This document shows positions 16,555-26,228 of a DNA stretch of 54,175 nt, one piece after another (positions within the stretch are counted from its first letter, which is position 1; each line of letters starts with the position of its first letter). Under the pieces are notes generated by a model. It was not told where the DNA came from. It did no database searches and worked only from the letters and a program-made list of their open reading frames with translations. The translations under genes were made by a program, and so were the position numbers. This DNA is from Halobacteriovoraceae bacterium (GTDB lineage: Bacteria > Bdellovibrionota > Bacteriovoracia > Bacteriovoracales > Bacteriovoracaceae): contig PBFR01000001.1 in NCBI GenBank assembly GCA_002718735.1, positions 1 through 54,175 on the forward strand, written 5' to 3'.

Positions 16555-18660
16555 TTAAAGATCCTCCCACTCATCGTCGTCAGAATCGAACGCGGCCTCA
16601 GCTCCATTTACAGTAGTTTTATCCTCTACAGGAAGTGGAGCTTCCTTTTTAACTGGTTTTCTCTGTTCAAATTTTATAACTTTATTGTCTTCAGAAATCT
16701 GCTCTTTGACTTCGTTTGATTCATTGATCTTTTCTTTCCCGTAGACCATCTTGTTAAGATTCATTGAAACAAAGCTCAACTTCTCTGCTTGCTGATTTAA
16801 TTGGTTAGTTCCATTGGAGACTTTTTTGGCGATATCAGAGTTTTGACTGGTAACAGCATTTAACTGATCCATAGCTTTGCTAATCTCTTGAATCCCCTGG
16901 CTTTGTTCAACTGAAGCTGTTGCAATTTCTTCAATGGCCATATCAAGGTTCGATGATTGATCAAGAATTATTTCCAAGGCCTTCTTACATTGCTTTGAAA
17001 CTTCTCTTCCCATCTCAACTTTAGCACTGCCTTTCTCAACTAGGCCGTCTACGCGACTTTTTGTATTATCCACAATCTTATTTACACTATCGATGGACTT
17101 AGAAAGCATATCTTCTATTTCTGTTGCTGCATCCCCTGAACTCTTGGCAAGGGTGCCAACCTCTTCAGCAACGACCGCAAAGCCTTTACCATGCTCACCG
17201 GCCCTTGCTGCTTCTACACTTGCATTAAATGATAAAAGTTTTGTTTGAAAAACAATATCGTTAATGACTTTAGTTTTACCTTCAATTTCTTTAATTACAT
17301 TTGTAATTTCTTGCATTTCTTTAGAGTTTGTATTTAGTTGTTCAACAATCTCTGTATTTGCAGATGCAATCTCATCAATGGCCTCCAACATTTGCTCAAT
17401 CGTTTTCATTCCCTCATTAGCGGACTCTCTACTTCTTGAAGACATTTCCTTTGAGCTTTGAGAATGAGAAGCACTCTTACTAACCATTGCAGAGATTTCA
17501 TTTAATGACGAAACTGTCTCATGCAAGCTAGATGCTTGTTGGTTTGTAGATTCTGAAAGAAGTTTAGCTTGATCACTAATCTCACCACTTGCCTGGTTAA
17601 TTTCGTCCGAACCACTGGAAACACTTTCAGCGGCCTTGCTCATTCTGTTAGATAAAGCTCGGCTCATGAAGAAAGCAACAACAGCGGAAAGAATTAAACT
17701 TATTATAAAGCTAACTCCAAAAAAGTTTTTGGAAGCGTTAATTCCCTGAAAGGCCTCTGTAGAGTCCATTTCTACATAAACTTCCCAATCAAGGTCTTTC
17801 AGAAATCTCTTATCATCTATTTTTTCAACCGCAACTAGAGGACGTGACTTAGCCCAAGGTAACTCAAACCCCTCAACACTTTTATTATCATCTTCTTCGA
17901 ACTTAAGCTGAGACATAGGAGTAAGAGCGACTTCAGTAGCGTCGTTACTCGCTATTAACTTGTCTGCGCCAACAACTCTTATGAGAGCTCCCTCTTTGCC
18001 TTCCTCTTTTAAAGAAGTCTCAAGTTCAAGTATACTTTCTTCAACAGCTCGCACACCGACAAATGTAGTGAGTATGGCCAAAGAGTCACCAAACTCGTCT
18101 TGTACAGGAGTGGTTACATAGAATCCTTTCTTTGATTCTCCATACAAAAGCTTTCCGATTTTACTGTCTTTAATTTCTGAGAAGTGAGACCCGTATATTT
18201 TCTTCTCATAATCTTCAGTTAGTTTGCCTGTTTTAATTGCTTTAAACCAATCAGTGTCGCTAAAGTTGCTACCTTCGATATTGGATACAGAAAGTTTGTC
18301 TCCAGCAGGAGAGAGAGAACTTGAGCTTTTATAGTTACCATCAAGATCGGTGAGAACTATAAAGTCATAGTTTGGATAAAGACTTACAAGCTCATTTAGA
18401 AAAAAAGATATTTTTTCTTTGTCATCCCCTTTAAAGGATTCATTCTTACTTATAGCCTGGACATTATGATAAAACATATAAAAGCTTTGGCTTAAATTGC
18501 TTGAAAGTTTGCTTGATGAATTATTAAATCCATTGCGAATCTCTTCTTTTTGCTGTGATAGGGCATTATTAAATTGAAATAGTAGCACCAGTCCAAACAC
18601 AACGATCAAACCAATATTTGACAGTAGCAGTTTTTGCTTCAATGACAAATTTAACTTCAT
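16555..18660 (-). CDS. Methyl-accepting chemotaxis protein with periplasmic sensor domain
   Basis: A 701-aa inner-membrane chemoreceptor. TM1 is at about 11-30. A periplasmic region of about 280 residues has double-Cache character ([34 protein letters not shown]). TM2 is at about 313-333. The long cytoplasmic signalling coiled coil has its hairpin tip [20 protein letters not shown] at about 471-490. I see no clear HAMP domain after TM2. The C-terminal 60 residues are a charged tether ending DDDEWEDL, which resembles the tail pentapeptide (NWETF in E. coli) that docks CheR/CheB. It lies downstream of cheB and is the natural client of the cluster. Confidence 0.85.
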   Translation of the reverse strand: MKLNLSLKQKLLLSNIGLIVVFGLVLLFQFNNALSQQKEEIRNGFNNSSSKLSSNLSQSFYMFYHNVQAISKNESFKGDDKEKISFFLNELVSLYPNYDFIVLTDLDGNYKSSSSLSPAGDKLSVSNIEGSNFSDTDWFKAIKTGKLTEDYEKKIYGSHFSEIKDSKIGKLLYGESKKGFYVTTPVQDEFGDSLAILTTFVGVRAVEESILELETSLKEEGKEGALIRVVGADKLIASNDATEVALTPMSQLKFEEDDNKSVEGFELPWAKSRPLVAVEKIDDKRFLKDLDWEVYVEMDSTEAFQGINASKNFFGVSFIISLILSAVVAFFMSRALSNRMSKAAESVSSGSDEINQASGEISDQAKLLSESTNQQASSLHETVSSLNEISAMVSKSASHSQSSKEMSSRSRESANEGMKTIEQMLEAIDEIASANTEIVEQLNTNSKEMQEITNVIKEIEGKTKVINDIVFQTKLLSFNASVEAARAGEHGKGFAVVAEEVGTLAKSSGDAATEIEDMLSKSIDSVNKIVDNTKSRVDGLVEKGSAKVEMGREVSKQCKKALEIILDQSSNLDMAIEEIATASVEQSQGIQEISKAMDQLNAVTSQNSDIAKKVSNGTNQLNQQAEKLSFVSMNLNKMVYGKEKINESNEVKEQISEDNKVIKFEQRKPVKKEAPLPVEDKTTVNGAEAAFDSDDDEWEDL

Positions 18661-18819
18661 AGCACATTTCCTCGTTTTTGATTCAACGCTTAATCGACTG
18701 CCATTTAGAAATCTTAATGGAAATTGAATGTTTTTTTAAATTTTTTTTAATATTTAGAGTTAGTCGGTAAGGAATAGAGAGTTTAAAGCATTAAAATCAC
18801 GTATTTATTTAGGTTTTTC

Positions 18820-20205
18820 TTAACTATGTGAAGTTTTGTTCATCTTTTGAACTATGACTTTAGACATATTAGATAAAGGTACGGCAAGCTCTGCAGCCCC
18901 AATTTTTAATGCCTCTCTAGGCATCCCAAAAACAACACAGGACTCCTCATCTTGTGCAAGGGTTACATAGCCAGACTCTTTTAAAGTAAGCAATCCCTTA
19001 GCACCATCCTTTCCCATACCGGTGAGAATTGAAGCAACGACATTAGTCTCTTTTAATGAAGGAATTGAATTAAAGAGGTAATCCACTGAGGGCTTAAATC
19101 TATTAACTGGAGGATCATCAGTGAGAATGATCTTTTTGATAGATCCATGTTTTGCAACCTTCATTTGGAATCCACCTGGAGCAATATAAACCGTGTTTTT
19201 TGCAATTTTATCCCCATCCTCCGCTTCTTTCACATGAAAAGGACATAGACTATCAAGTCTTTCCGCAAGTGCCTTTGAAAAGACGGCAGGGATATGTTGA
19301 ACGATTACTATTGGTGGTATTTCTTTTGGAAGACTTGTTAAAATTTCCTGAAGTGCCGAGGTACCACCAGTTGAAGAGCCTATAGCGACAAGACCATCAG
19401 TGGTTATAAAGTCTTGTACGGAAATTGACGTTGTCTGCTTTTTTGTTCCTGAGGTATTTTTACTAGCAATGGCCTCAAGCTGATTTAGGATGTCACCCGC
19501 TAAAGTGCTTACCTTATCTAACGAAGGCTTTTGAACATATGAAAGTGCACCATTAGACAATGCTTCCATAACAAGAGGGCCCTCTGCAACACTTACAGAG
19601 CTCACAACAACAACTGGCAAATTTTTATCTCCAAGGTATTGTTTTAAAAATTCAACACCATTCATCTCCGGCATGTGAATATCCAAAGTCACAAGATCAG
19701 GTGCCTCTTTTTCGATAAACTCTTTTGCAGCACTTGGACGATCGGCAACACCTGCGACCTCAAGAAATTCAGAACTGTTAATTATCTTGGTAAGAAGCTT
19801 TTGAATGGTAGAGCTGTCATCTACAATGAGTACTTTTTTCTTCTTTGTAGGAACTGGCCTTTCAACTTCGATATTCTCGCGTTCTAACTTTTTAATTTTG
19901 ACTTTTCCAGAAGAAGGGCAATAAATAACTGAACCAGCACCATTATCAACGACTTCCCTTTCAAAATTAGTCCAACCAGCTCCTGTGGCCTTTAGAAGTC
20001 TAAGACACACCTCGGATCCAACATATCGAGCATTCTTAACGTCTTTTAACTTTAAAAGCTTCTTACATTCATCAAGAGTGGGACTTCGCAAAAGAAAACA
20101 TTCACGTTTATTATCTTCAAGCAACAGGAGGAGAACCCCCGAAGATTGATCGAGGGAAATCCTTACTTCACTTTGTGAATTGCTAGATAGCTTTTTAATA
20201 CTCAT
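18820..20205 (-). CDS. cheB: Chemotaxis methylesterase/deamidase CheB with an extra N-terminal domain
   Basis: A 461-aa protein, about 110 residues longer than usual. Residues 1-118 are extra. REC (about 123-245) has Asp129/130, phospho-acceptor Asp175 in LDIHMPEMNG and Lys226. The methylesterase (about 270-455) has catalytic Ser278 (IGSSTGG), His304 (VQHIP) and Asp400 (TGMGKDG), all intact. It removes methyl groups from receptor glutamates when phosphorylated by CheA. The N-terminal region (NAR...LLKATGAGW, then VDNGAGSVIYCPSSGKVKIK) looks like a worn CheD C-terminus, but lacks the catalytic Cys/His blocks. It follows cheR with a 3-nt gap. Confidence 0.88.
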   Translation of the reverse strand: MSIKKLSSNSQSEVRISLDQSSGVLLLLLEDNKRECFLLRSPTLDECKKLLKLKDVKNARYVGSEVCLRLLKATGAGWTNFEREVVDNGAGSVIYCPSSGKVKIKKLERENIEVERPVPTKKKKVLIVDDSSTIQKLLTKIINSSEFLEVAGVADRPSAAKEFIEKEAPDLVTLDIHMPEMNGVEFLKQYLGDKNLPVVVVSSVSVAEGPLVMEALSNGALSYVQKPSLDKVSTLAGDILNQLEAIASKNTSGTKKQTTSISVQDFITTDGLVAIGSSTGGTSALQEILTSLPKEIPPIVIVQHIPAVFSKALAERLDSLCPFHVKEAEDGDKIAKNTVYIAPGGFQMKVAKHGSIKKIILTDDPPVNRFKPSVDYLFNSIPSLKETNVVASILTGMGKDGAKGLLTLKESGYVTLAQDEESCVVFGMPREALKIGAAELAVPLSNMSKVIVQKMNKTSHS

Positions 20206-20208
20206 TTA

Positions 20209-22050
20209 TTAATCTTTCGCTAAGTACTCTGTTCCAACATGAGGAAAACTTGTCCAAGGAAAGACGTCACTGGCAACTTCCTTCAAATCCCCATTAATTC
20301 CAGGAAGGTCTTCTAGTAAAATTTGAGCTGAATCGAGGCCTAATAAAGAGTCTACAACCTTTGAGCTGCATATTCCAAAAACACTGCTGCTCACTCTACG
20401 GTCTGCACACTGAGCAAGTAGCTCCTGCATCTGCGAACCAAAGTCACAGATGTATACCTTGTTTGCTTCCAGTTTTATACCGTCTTCAAAGACTTGAGCA
20501 TTCACCCTTGCACCGAGTTCATCTTTAATCATATCCATATAGTTTCCATTGCCTTCAAAGATAACGACAACCGGGGCTTGTGGCCCTTGGAGTTCGCCAA
20601 TGCTTGCTTTAATTTTTTTCAGATCACTAAAGCTTCCAAACAGCAGTCTTGCTTTCTTGTCGGGATCTTTGATTTCAAAGTCTTTCTGAAAGCCTTTATC
20701 AATTGTGTCAATAGTTGCAACATCATTAAGAAAAGACATTTTAATCTTATTTTTTATTTCCTCTGCCCTTTCTTTTAGATTGTTCAACGCTGGTTTTTCA
20801 ACAAAGTCACTTGCACCATATCGAAGTGTTTGTTGGGCATATCGAGTATCTTCCCTACTAGCACTTGATACAACTACGACTTTAGGGTGCCCTTGACCGT
20901 GATGATTTTTCAAGTATTCGACCCCGTCCATCTCCGGCATATGAATATCTAGAGTCATGGCATCGACCTTGTTATTTTTTAAGAACTCTGCGGCCTCCAA
21001 ACCATTAGTTGCCGTTCCAACAAGCTCAAAGTCTGGATCGCTTTGAAAGACCTTGCTAAGTAGTTTTACGACGCTGGCACTATCATCAACAACCAACATC
21101 CGAACAGGTTTGGGAGTTGTTGTCCTGACCACAGATGGTGCAACTGATGTAAGGTTTTCTTTTACAGTTTCAGCCTTATTAGAAACCAACTCTGGCTCGT
21201 CAAAACTATATACACTTGGTGACAGATTTTGCTTTGTGACCTGAAGTTCTTTAATCGACTCACTTAGACCAGTTATAAAGTAGCCTCCTCTATGAACATG
21301 GCCTTCAAAGTCTTTTACAATCTTTTTGATGTCCTCTTTTTTAAAGTATATGAATACATTTCTACACATTATTAGATCAAATTTCTTTGTGCCGAGTGAC
21401 CTCTTCACAGACATCAAATTCATAACATCAAATTGACAACGCTCTTTGAGATGAGATTTAACTTTTACAAAATTCGCGATTTTACCCGTACCTCTTTGCC
21501 AGTTTCCTTGAAGGTAAACCCTTGGAACTGACTTTACTTCTTGGTATTGGTAAACACCATTGCTTCCAATCTTCACACATTCCGGGTCGATATCAGTGCC
21601 TAGGATTTCAAAATCAATTCCTGGATACTTTTTTAAGTGAAGATTAAAAAACATTGCAAGGGAATACACCTCTTGCCCCTTACTACAAGCTGCAGAAAGA
21701 ACTCTAATCTTTTTATCACCACGTTTTTTAACATTCTCAACAATTTTATCGAGGTTTTCCAGAATAAAATCAAAGTGTGAAAATTCACGAAAGAAGAATG
21801 TATGGTGAGTTGTCAAAAGAGAAATAAGATAACTTGTTTCTCTTTGGTAGTTTTTATCTAGATAAGCAGCATACTCCGATGGGCCAATACCACCAAGATC
21901 GAGCAACCTTTTTCTTAGACGAGAAACAACCATTGACTGTTGTTTATCACCCAAAATATTTCCACTATCTTTGGCCACAATTTCAGAGACATAATTTGCC
22001 AGAGACTCGATTGACCAAGTCTTACCGGCCTTTTTTAAAGGCATATTCAT
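20209..22050 (-). CDS. cheR: CheR methyltransferase fused to a receiver and a decayed CheB-like domain
   Basis: A 613-aa protein. Residues about 10-285 form CheR: the TTHHTFFFREFSHF helix, the SAM loop VLSAACSKGQEVYSLA, GTDID, and LIMCRNVFIYF. It adds methyl groups to receptor glutamates. Residues about 317-435 form a complete receiver (Asp322/323, Asp368 in LDIHMPEMDG, Lys419). Residues about 465-613 align with the CheB esterase core: APVVVIFEG and FEDGIKLEANKVYI mirror PPIVIVQHI and AEDGDKIAKNTVYI of the neighbouring CheB. The catalytic Ser, His and Asp motifs are all gone, so this part is probably non-catalytic. Confidence 0.85.
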   Translation of the reverse strand: MNMPLKKAGKTWSIESLANYVSEIVAKDSGNILGDKQQSMVVSRLRKRLLDLGGIGPSEYAAYLDKNYQRETSYLISLLTTHHTFFFREFSHFDFILENLDKIVENVKKRGDKKIRVLSAACSKGQEVYSLAMFFNLHLKKYPGIDFEILGTDIDPECVKIGSNGVYQYQEVKSVPRVYLQGNWQRGTGKIANFVKVKSHLKERCQFDVMNLMSVKRSLGTKKFDLIMCRNVFIYFKKEDIKKIVKDFEGHVHRGGYFITGLSESIKELQVTKQNLSPSVYSFDEPELVSNKAETVKENLTSVAPSVVRTTTPKPVRMLVVDDSASVVKLLSKVFQSDPDFELVGTATNGLEAAEFLKNNKVDAMTLDIHMPEMDGVEYLKNHHGQGHPKVVVVSSASREDTRYAQQTLRYGASDFVEKPALNNLKERAEEIKNKIKMSFLNDVATIDTIDKGFQKDFEIKDPDKKARLLFGSFSDLKKIKASIGELQGPQAPVVVIFEGNGNYMDMIKDELGARVNAQVFEDGIKLEANKVYICDFGSQMQELLAQCADRRVSSSVFGICSSKVVDSLLGLDSAQILLEDLPGINGDLKEVASDVFPWTSFPHVGTEYLAKD

Positions 22051-22069
22051 TATAAACTCTCTTTATTTT

Positions 22070-22558
22070 TTAGGCCGCGTTCTTCTGAAGCCCGGCAATT
22101 TCCGAAATGTTTAAGGCCTTCGCCAAATCCAACATAATCGTAAGTTTCCCTTGTCCCCTATGCACACCTTGAACATACTGAGCGTTAACTTGGGATCGTA
22201 TTTCAGGAACCTCAGTAATTTCACTAGTAGCTACGTTCAGTACATAGTTTATTGAATCAACAACTAACCCAATTGAAACACCTGCAAAGTCTACAATAAT
22301 TACTGCTTCTTCAGCATCCTCTTTTTTGTTTATTTTTAACCGTTTTCTTAAATCAACTATCGAAATTATTTGTCCCCTAAGGTTCATTATTCCGATGTAG
22401 TAAGTCGGAGCATTCGGCAGCGGTGTTGTTTCAGGAACAGGAATCACTTCCTTAACATTAAGCAACGCTATGGCATAACTTTCATTGCCCAGATCAAACT
22501 GGAGGTATCTTTGTGATTTTTCCATTTCATTTTCTATTTTGTCTTCATCAAAACTCAT
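22070..22558 (-). CDS. cheW: Chemotaxis coupling protein CheW
   Basis: A 162-aa scaffold joining CheA to receptors in the cytoplasmic array. Features include RYLQFDLGNESYAIALLNVK, PLPNAPTYYIGIMNLRGQII and IVDLRKRL, the double SH3-like beta-barrel pattern with the conserved NLRG turn. The last 20 residues form the usual helix. It is 18 nt downstream of cheA and 19 nt upstream of cheR on the same strand. It looks standard in length and motif content. Confidence 0.93.
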   Translation of the reverse strand: MSFDEDKIENEMEKSQRYLQFDLGNESYAIALLNVKEVIPVPETTPLPNAPTYYIGIMNLRGQIISIVDLRKRLKINKKEDAEEAVIIVDFAGVSIGLVVDSINYVLNVATSEITEVPEIRSQVNAQYVQGVHRGQGKLTIMLDLAKALNISEIAGLQKNAA

Positions 22559-22576
22559 CTGTAACCTCTTATTGTA

Positions 22577-24526
22577 TTAGGCCGCTTGTGCCTCTTTGAA
22601 ATCTTTATGCGCTTTACTTGCACTTAAATCTTTTTTAAACAGTTCAAATAGATCAACAATTAACGAAGGCATTCCATCACTCATTATTGCAGAGCCCATG
22701 ATGCCTTGCTTTCCTTTAAGATCCTCACCTAGCTTCTTGATAACAATCTGTTGTTGGATCAGCACATCGTCGACAGCAACCCCAAATGAGCGCTCAAGCC
22801 CTTTTACGACAACAACAATATTGCTCTTCTTCTCAGTGACCTTAGCTCCAAGCTTCTTATTAATGTGAAACAAAGGCATAACCTCGCCTCTCAATTTAAA
22901 TAGCTCCGCTGCCCCTGTGAATTTCTCAATATCAGTGTCGTGAACTTGCGTAAGCTCATGAACCTGAGACAGAGGAATAACAAATTTCTCTTGGTCGGCA
23001 GTAATAACTAGCCCTTCAATAATTGCGAGAGTGAGAGGTATTAGTATCTTAAATGTTGAGCCTTCTCCAATCTTACTGTCTACCTTCACCTGACCGCCCA
23101 ATGCTTCAATATTTGTTTTAACAACATCCATACCAACACCACGGCCAGAAACCTCAGTTACTTGCTCTTTAGTTGAGAAGCCTGGATGAAATATAAGTTG
23201 AATTATTTCATTCGGAGTCAATGTTGATGATGGTGTGATAATCTTTTTCTCGATGGCCTTAGCTTTAATTACCTCATGGTCAATACCACCACCATTGTCT
23301 TTTACTTCAATGGCCAGGTTACTACCTTCATGAAATGCCTTTAAATGAATAACACCCTTGCCCTTTCCTTGTGCCACTCTTTCCTCATCTGACTCAAGTC
23401 CATGATCAACGGCATTTCGCACGATATGAACGAGAGGGTCTGAAATTCTTTCAAGAACGGTTTTATCAACTTCAGTCTCTTCGCCCACCATAACGAGCTT
23501 GGCATCTTTTCCCAAAGCCTTTGAAGTGTCTCTTACAATTCTATTCATTTTCTGAAAGGCACCCTTAAGCGGGAGCATTCTCAAAGACATCGCCACTTCT
23601 TGAACTTCCTTAAAGAGTTTGCTCATCATCGAGATACTCTTGTTTGAAAGTTCATCTTTTATGTTCACATATCTTCTCTGAGATAAAACTGTTTGAAGAA
23701 TTACCAACTCTCCAATAATGTTATTAATATTATCGATTCTAGAGAGGTTTACACGAATACTTTCGTCTTTTTGACCACTTTCTTTTTTGGTCTCTTTTTT
23801 GGCCGCAGGGGCTGCGACTTCTTCACTCTTAGCAGGCTCTTTGACTTCCGGAAGTTTTTCGATGTTCTCAAAACTTAAGCTCTCTTCCTTTGCCTCAACT
23901 TCATTTGAAGCGGCTTCAAACTCTTCGGTATCAAAACCAAGTTCACGCAGTGACTCAAGAGCTGCGTCGTTTACTTCAACATCGTTATTGCCACCTTCAA
24001 ACATGGCAGCGTCAGGCACTTCTTCAGAGCTTATAGGTTCTCCATCAAAACACTCAGCATCTGGTAGATCATTCGAAAGTTCTACTTCTTCCTGAGTACC
24101 ATTTTCTTCAATGATAGACGCATCCTCATCTACAGAGCTCTCTCCCAAAGTCAATGCTTCGAGTTTTTGGGTAACAGCTTCCGTATCAAAAGTTGCATTC
24201 AAATCATCTTGAAGACCAGCAATCATGGCCTCGACTTTATCTTTAAACTCAAGCAATCCTGAAACAATTGAATCAGAAACTTCGAGCTCGCCTTCTTTTA
24301 ATTTTAGAATTAAATTCTCAGCGATATGAGTTAGTTGGGCCATTTGATCAAAACCAACGGCCTTTGATGTCCCCTTGAGATTATGAGCGACTCTAAAGAT
24401 CTCATTAAGTAGATCAGAGTCATCTCTTTCCTCTTCCAGCCTAAGAAAAGCACTTTCGGCAGCGCTTAGAAGGTCTTCGGCCTCCTCAAGAAAGTCCATC
24501 TTTAATTCTTGTTCAAAATCTTCCAT
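22577..24526 (-). CDS. cheA: Chemotaxis histidine kinase CheA
   Basis: A 649-aa kinase, first gene of the minus-strand operon. P1 (HPt, about 1-110) has phospho-His48 in FRVAHNLKGTSKA. Residues about 120-250 are an acidic linker with no recognisable P2 CheY-binding domain. P3 dimerisation (about 255-325) begins IRVNLSRIDNINNIIGELV. P4 ATPase has the N box HIVRNAVDHG (367-376), DNGGGI (410-415) and SGRGVGMDVV. P5 (about 500-635) is the CheW-like regulatory domain. It phosphorylates CheY, CheB and probably the CheR-borne receiver. The linker contains two short PDAxxF repeats (LPDAECFDG, VPDAAMFEGG). Loss of P2 may be offset by other CheY-binding proteins here. Confidence 0.94.
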   Translation of the reverse strand: MEDFEQELKMDFLEEAEDLLSAAESAFLRLEEERDDSDLLNEIFRVAHNLKGTSKAVGFDQMAQLTHIAENLILKLKEGELEVSDSIVSGLLEFKDKVEAMIAGLQDDLNATFDTEAVTQKLEALTLGESSVDEDASIIEENGTQEEVELSNDLPDAECFDGEPISSEEVPDAAMFEGGNNDVEVNDAALESLRELGFDTEEFEAASNEVEAKEESLSFENIEKLPEVKEPAKSEEVAAPAAKKETKKESGQKDESIRVNLSRIDNINNIIGELVILQTVLSQRRYVNIKDELSNKSISMMSKLFKEVQEVAMSLRMLPLKGAFQKMNRIVRDTSKALGKDAKLVMVGEETEVDKTVLERISDPLVHIVRNAVDHGLESDEERVAQGKGKGVIHLKAFHEGSNLAIEVKDNGGGIDHEVIKAKAIEKKIITPSSTLTPNEIIQLIFHPGFSTKEQVTEVSGRGVGMDVVKTNIEALGGQVKVDSKIGEGSTFKILIPLTLAIIEGLVITADQEKFVIPLSQVHELTQVHDTDIEKFTGAAELFKLRGEVMPLFHINKKLGAKVTEKKSNIVVVVKGLERSFGVAVDDVLIQQQIVIKKLGEDLKGKQGIMGSAIMSDGMPSLIVDLFELFKKDLSASKAHKDFKEAQAA

Positions 24527-24687
24527 AAACCAATCCTTTAAAAGTCTCTTAATATATTCGGTTCTTGGATTAAGAAAATTAAATCTTTTTTCAAAAAAAT
24601 TGTTTGGATTTCTGTTATTCTAACCGAAGGTATATTTCGTATAGCAAATACAATTTTTTACAAACATATAACAAGGACTTGCTTGCT

Positions 24688-25197
24688 ATGAGCGATGTAA
24701 ATAAAAACTTTATAGAATTCTCAAAGCCTTTCGTTGACGGCCTTAAGGAGACCTTTAGCGTAATGGTTCAAACTGAACTGAGGGCCCACTCACCCAGTAT
24801 AAAAGGGCATAATCTCACGAAAGGCGAGTTTACTTCCATTATAGGAATGAACGGAAAGGTTGAGAAAAATGGTGAATCAAAGAGTTTTAGAGGTCTAATT
24901 GGTCTTTCCATGAATATGGACGTCTTCCTGAAGGTTGCATCAAATATGCTAATGGAAGAATATACAGAGTACTGCGAGGACATAGCCGACACTGCCGCTG
25001 AAATTGTTAATATTGTGATGGGTAACGCAAAGAAGGCCTTAAGCCCAAGCGGCTATAATATAGAGATGGCAACACCTTCAACTATACGAGGGCTAAACGT
25101 GGAGATAAAATATCCTAAAGGGACCACGACTGTTGAGACAATCTTGGACTGTGACCTTGGCCAAATGATTCTAGAGATCTGTTACCAAGAAGTATAG
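24688..25197 (+). CDS. cheX: CheX-type CheY-phosphate phosphatase
   Basis: A 169-aa CheC/CheX/FliY-family protein. The phosphatase signature is Asp101-xxx-Glu105-xx-Asn108 in DTAAEIVNIVMGNA, with Pro130 (EMATP) at the expected distance. Glu and Asn enter the CheY active site to hydrolyse its phosphate. One copy of the motif, as in CheX, suggests a dimer. I chose ATG 24688 with AAGGAC upstream; an earlier in-frame ATG at 24604 adds an unlikely 28-residue extension. It is divergent from cheA, so both share a control region, and ends 1 nt from the HD-GYP gene. Confidence 0.82.
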   Translation: MSDVNKNFIEFSKPFVDGLKETFSVMVQTELRAHSPSIKGHNLTKGEFTSIIGMNGKVEKNGESKSFRGLIGLSMNMDVFLKVASNMLMEEYTEYCEDIADTAAEIVNIVMGNAKKALSPSGYNIEMATPSTIRGLNVEIKYPKGTTTVETILDCDLGQMILEICYQEV

Positions 25198-25198
25198 G

Positions 25199-26152
25199 TT
25201 ACGCGGCCTTGAGACCTTGAAGAAACTTTTTAAATTTTTTCATAGTTTCAAGGCTGTAAGCACCCAACTGCTCTACCATAATATCTTCCAGCACCTCATC
25301 CGAAGTAGCTCCTAGAAGAGTGATCCTACGATCATAATAACAACATAGACTATGAATTTCTTGCATGAGATTTAACTTTTCAAGCTTTTGCGGGAACCCT
25401 CCACCTTGAAGCTTTTCTTCGTGGGTCATAATCAAATCTAGAACAACTTCATCAGCAAAAGGTTTATCCTGAAGCATCTCAGCTCCTTTTCTCGGATGCT
25501 CTTTATATGCACTCAGTGCTGCAACATTTGCACCTTCAATATCTTTAAAGAATAAGCTTTGACCTTCTTCTGAAAGCTCTTTATAACCGATGTCATGATA
25601 AAGGGCCGCAGTTCCAAGTTCTTCCAGCTGCTTTTCCCCAAGCCCCATAAATTGACCAAAGCGAATAGCAAGAGAACTGGAATTAACAGCATGTGCCTTC
25701 AGTTTATCTAGCTGGTCACCCTCTCCTTGTTCTGCTCTATTTAGAATTGTCTTCAAAACTTCATCATTTGATGAAAGCATCTTCACAAGAGTGCTAGAAG
25801 CCCTCTTAGCCTTATTATACGACTCTTCAGTTTGAGGTTTTTCATAAACATCCTCACTGGCATTTTCAGCTACTCCGGCACCAAAACTTGCCTTGTCCTC
25901 AGTGGTAGCATTGGGGTCTTCCATGTATGATTCCAAACATTTATCTAGATAAGTTTGGTAGGCTTCTTCGTCGGCATCCTCTATATAAAGTTTCTTTACC
26001 TTCTTTTTTTTCAATCTTTTTTTACTTTCACTCTCAATATCATCGCCCTTTCTGACGTATAATAGATACTTGTGAGGCAGTTTGACATACACGTCAAAGG
26101 TGAATGGAATTTGACTTTTTAATGTGGTTAATCGAACTGGAACATATTTCAT
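25199..26152 (-). CDS. HD-GYP-type phosphohydrolase, probable c-di-GMP phosphodiesterase
   Basis: A 317-aa protein. The N-terminal 60 residues form a beta-rich segment (MKYVPVRLTTLKSQIPFTFD, then KLYIEDADEEAYQTYL), seen before HD-GYP domains in related proteins. The HD domain (about 150-315) has His154, His186-Asp187 (YHDIGY), His219 (EHPRKGAEML) and His244-Glu245 (THEEKLQGGGFP). The signature reads GGGFP instead of GxGYP, and one of the paired histidines before Glu is Thr, so activity may be reduced. Sited between cheX and cheY, it may link c-di-GMP to motility (inference). Confidence 0.72.
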   Translation of the reverse strand: MKYVPVRLTTLKSQIPFTFDVYVKLPHKYLLYVRKGDDIESESKKRLKKKKVKKLYIEDADEEAYQTYLDKCLESYMEDPNATTEDKASFGAGVAENASEDVYEKPQTEESYNKAKRASSTLVKMLSSNDEVLKTILNRAEQGEGDQLDKLKAHAVNSSSLAIRFGQFMGLGEKQLEELGTAALYHDIGYKELSEEGQSLFFKDIEGANVAALSAYKEHPRKGAEMLQDKPFADEVVLDLIMTHEEKLQGGGFPQKLEKLNLMQEIHSLCCYYDRRITLLGATSDEVLEDIMVEQLGAYSLETMKKFKKFLQGLKAA

Positions 26153-26228
26153 AATAAAAATTAACTTTTTTTAACTCTATTTTACTATAGACTAGAACAA
26201 AAGCAAAAAATAAAAAGAGGAAGTGAAT

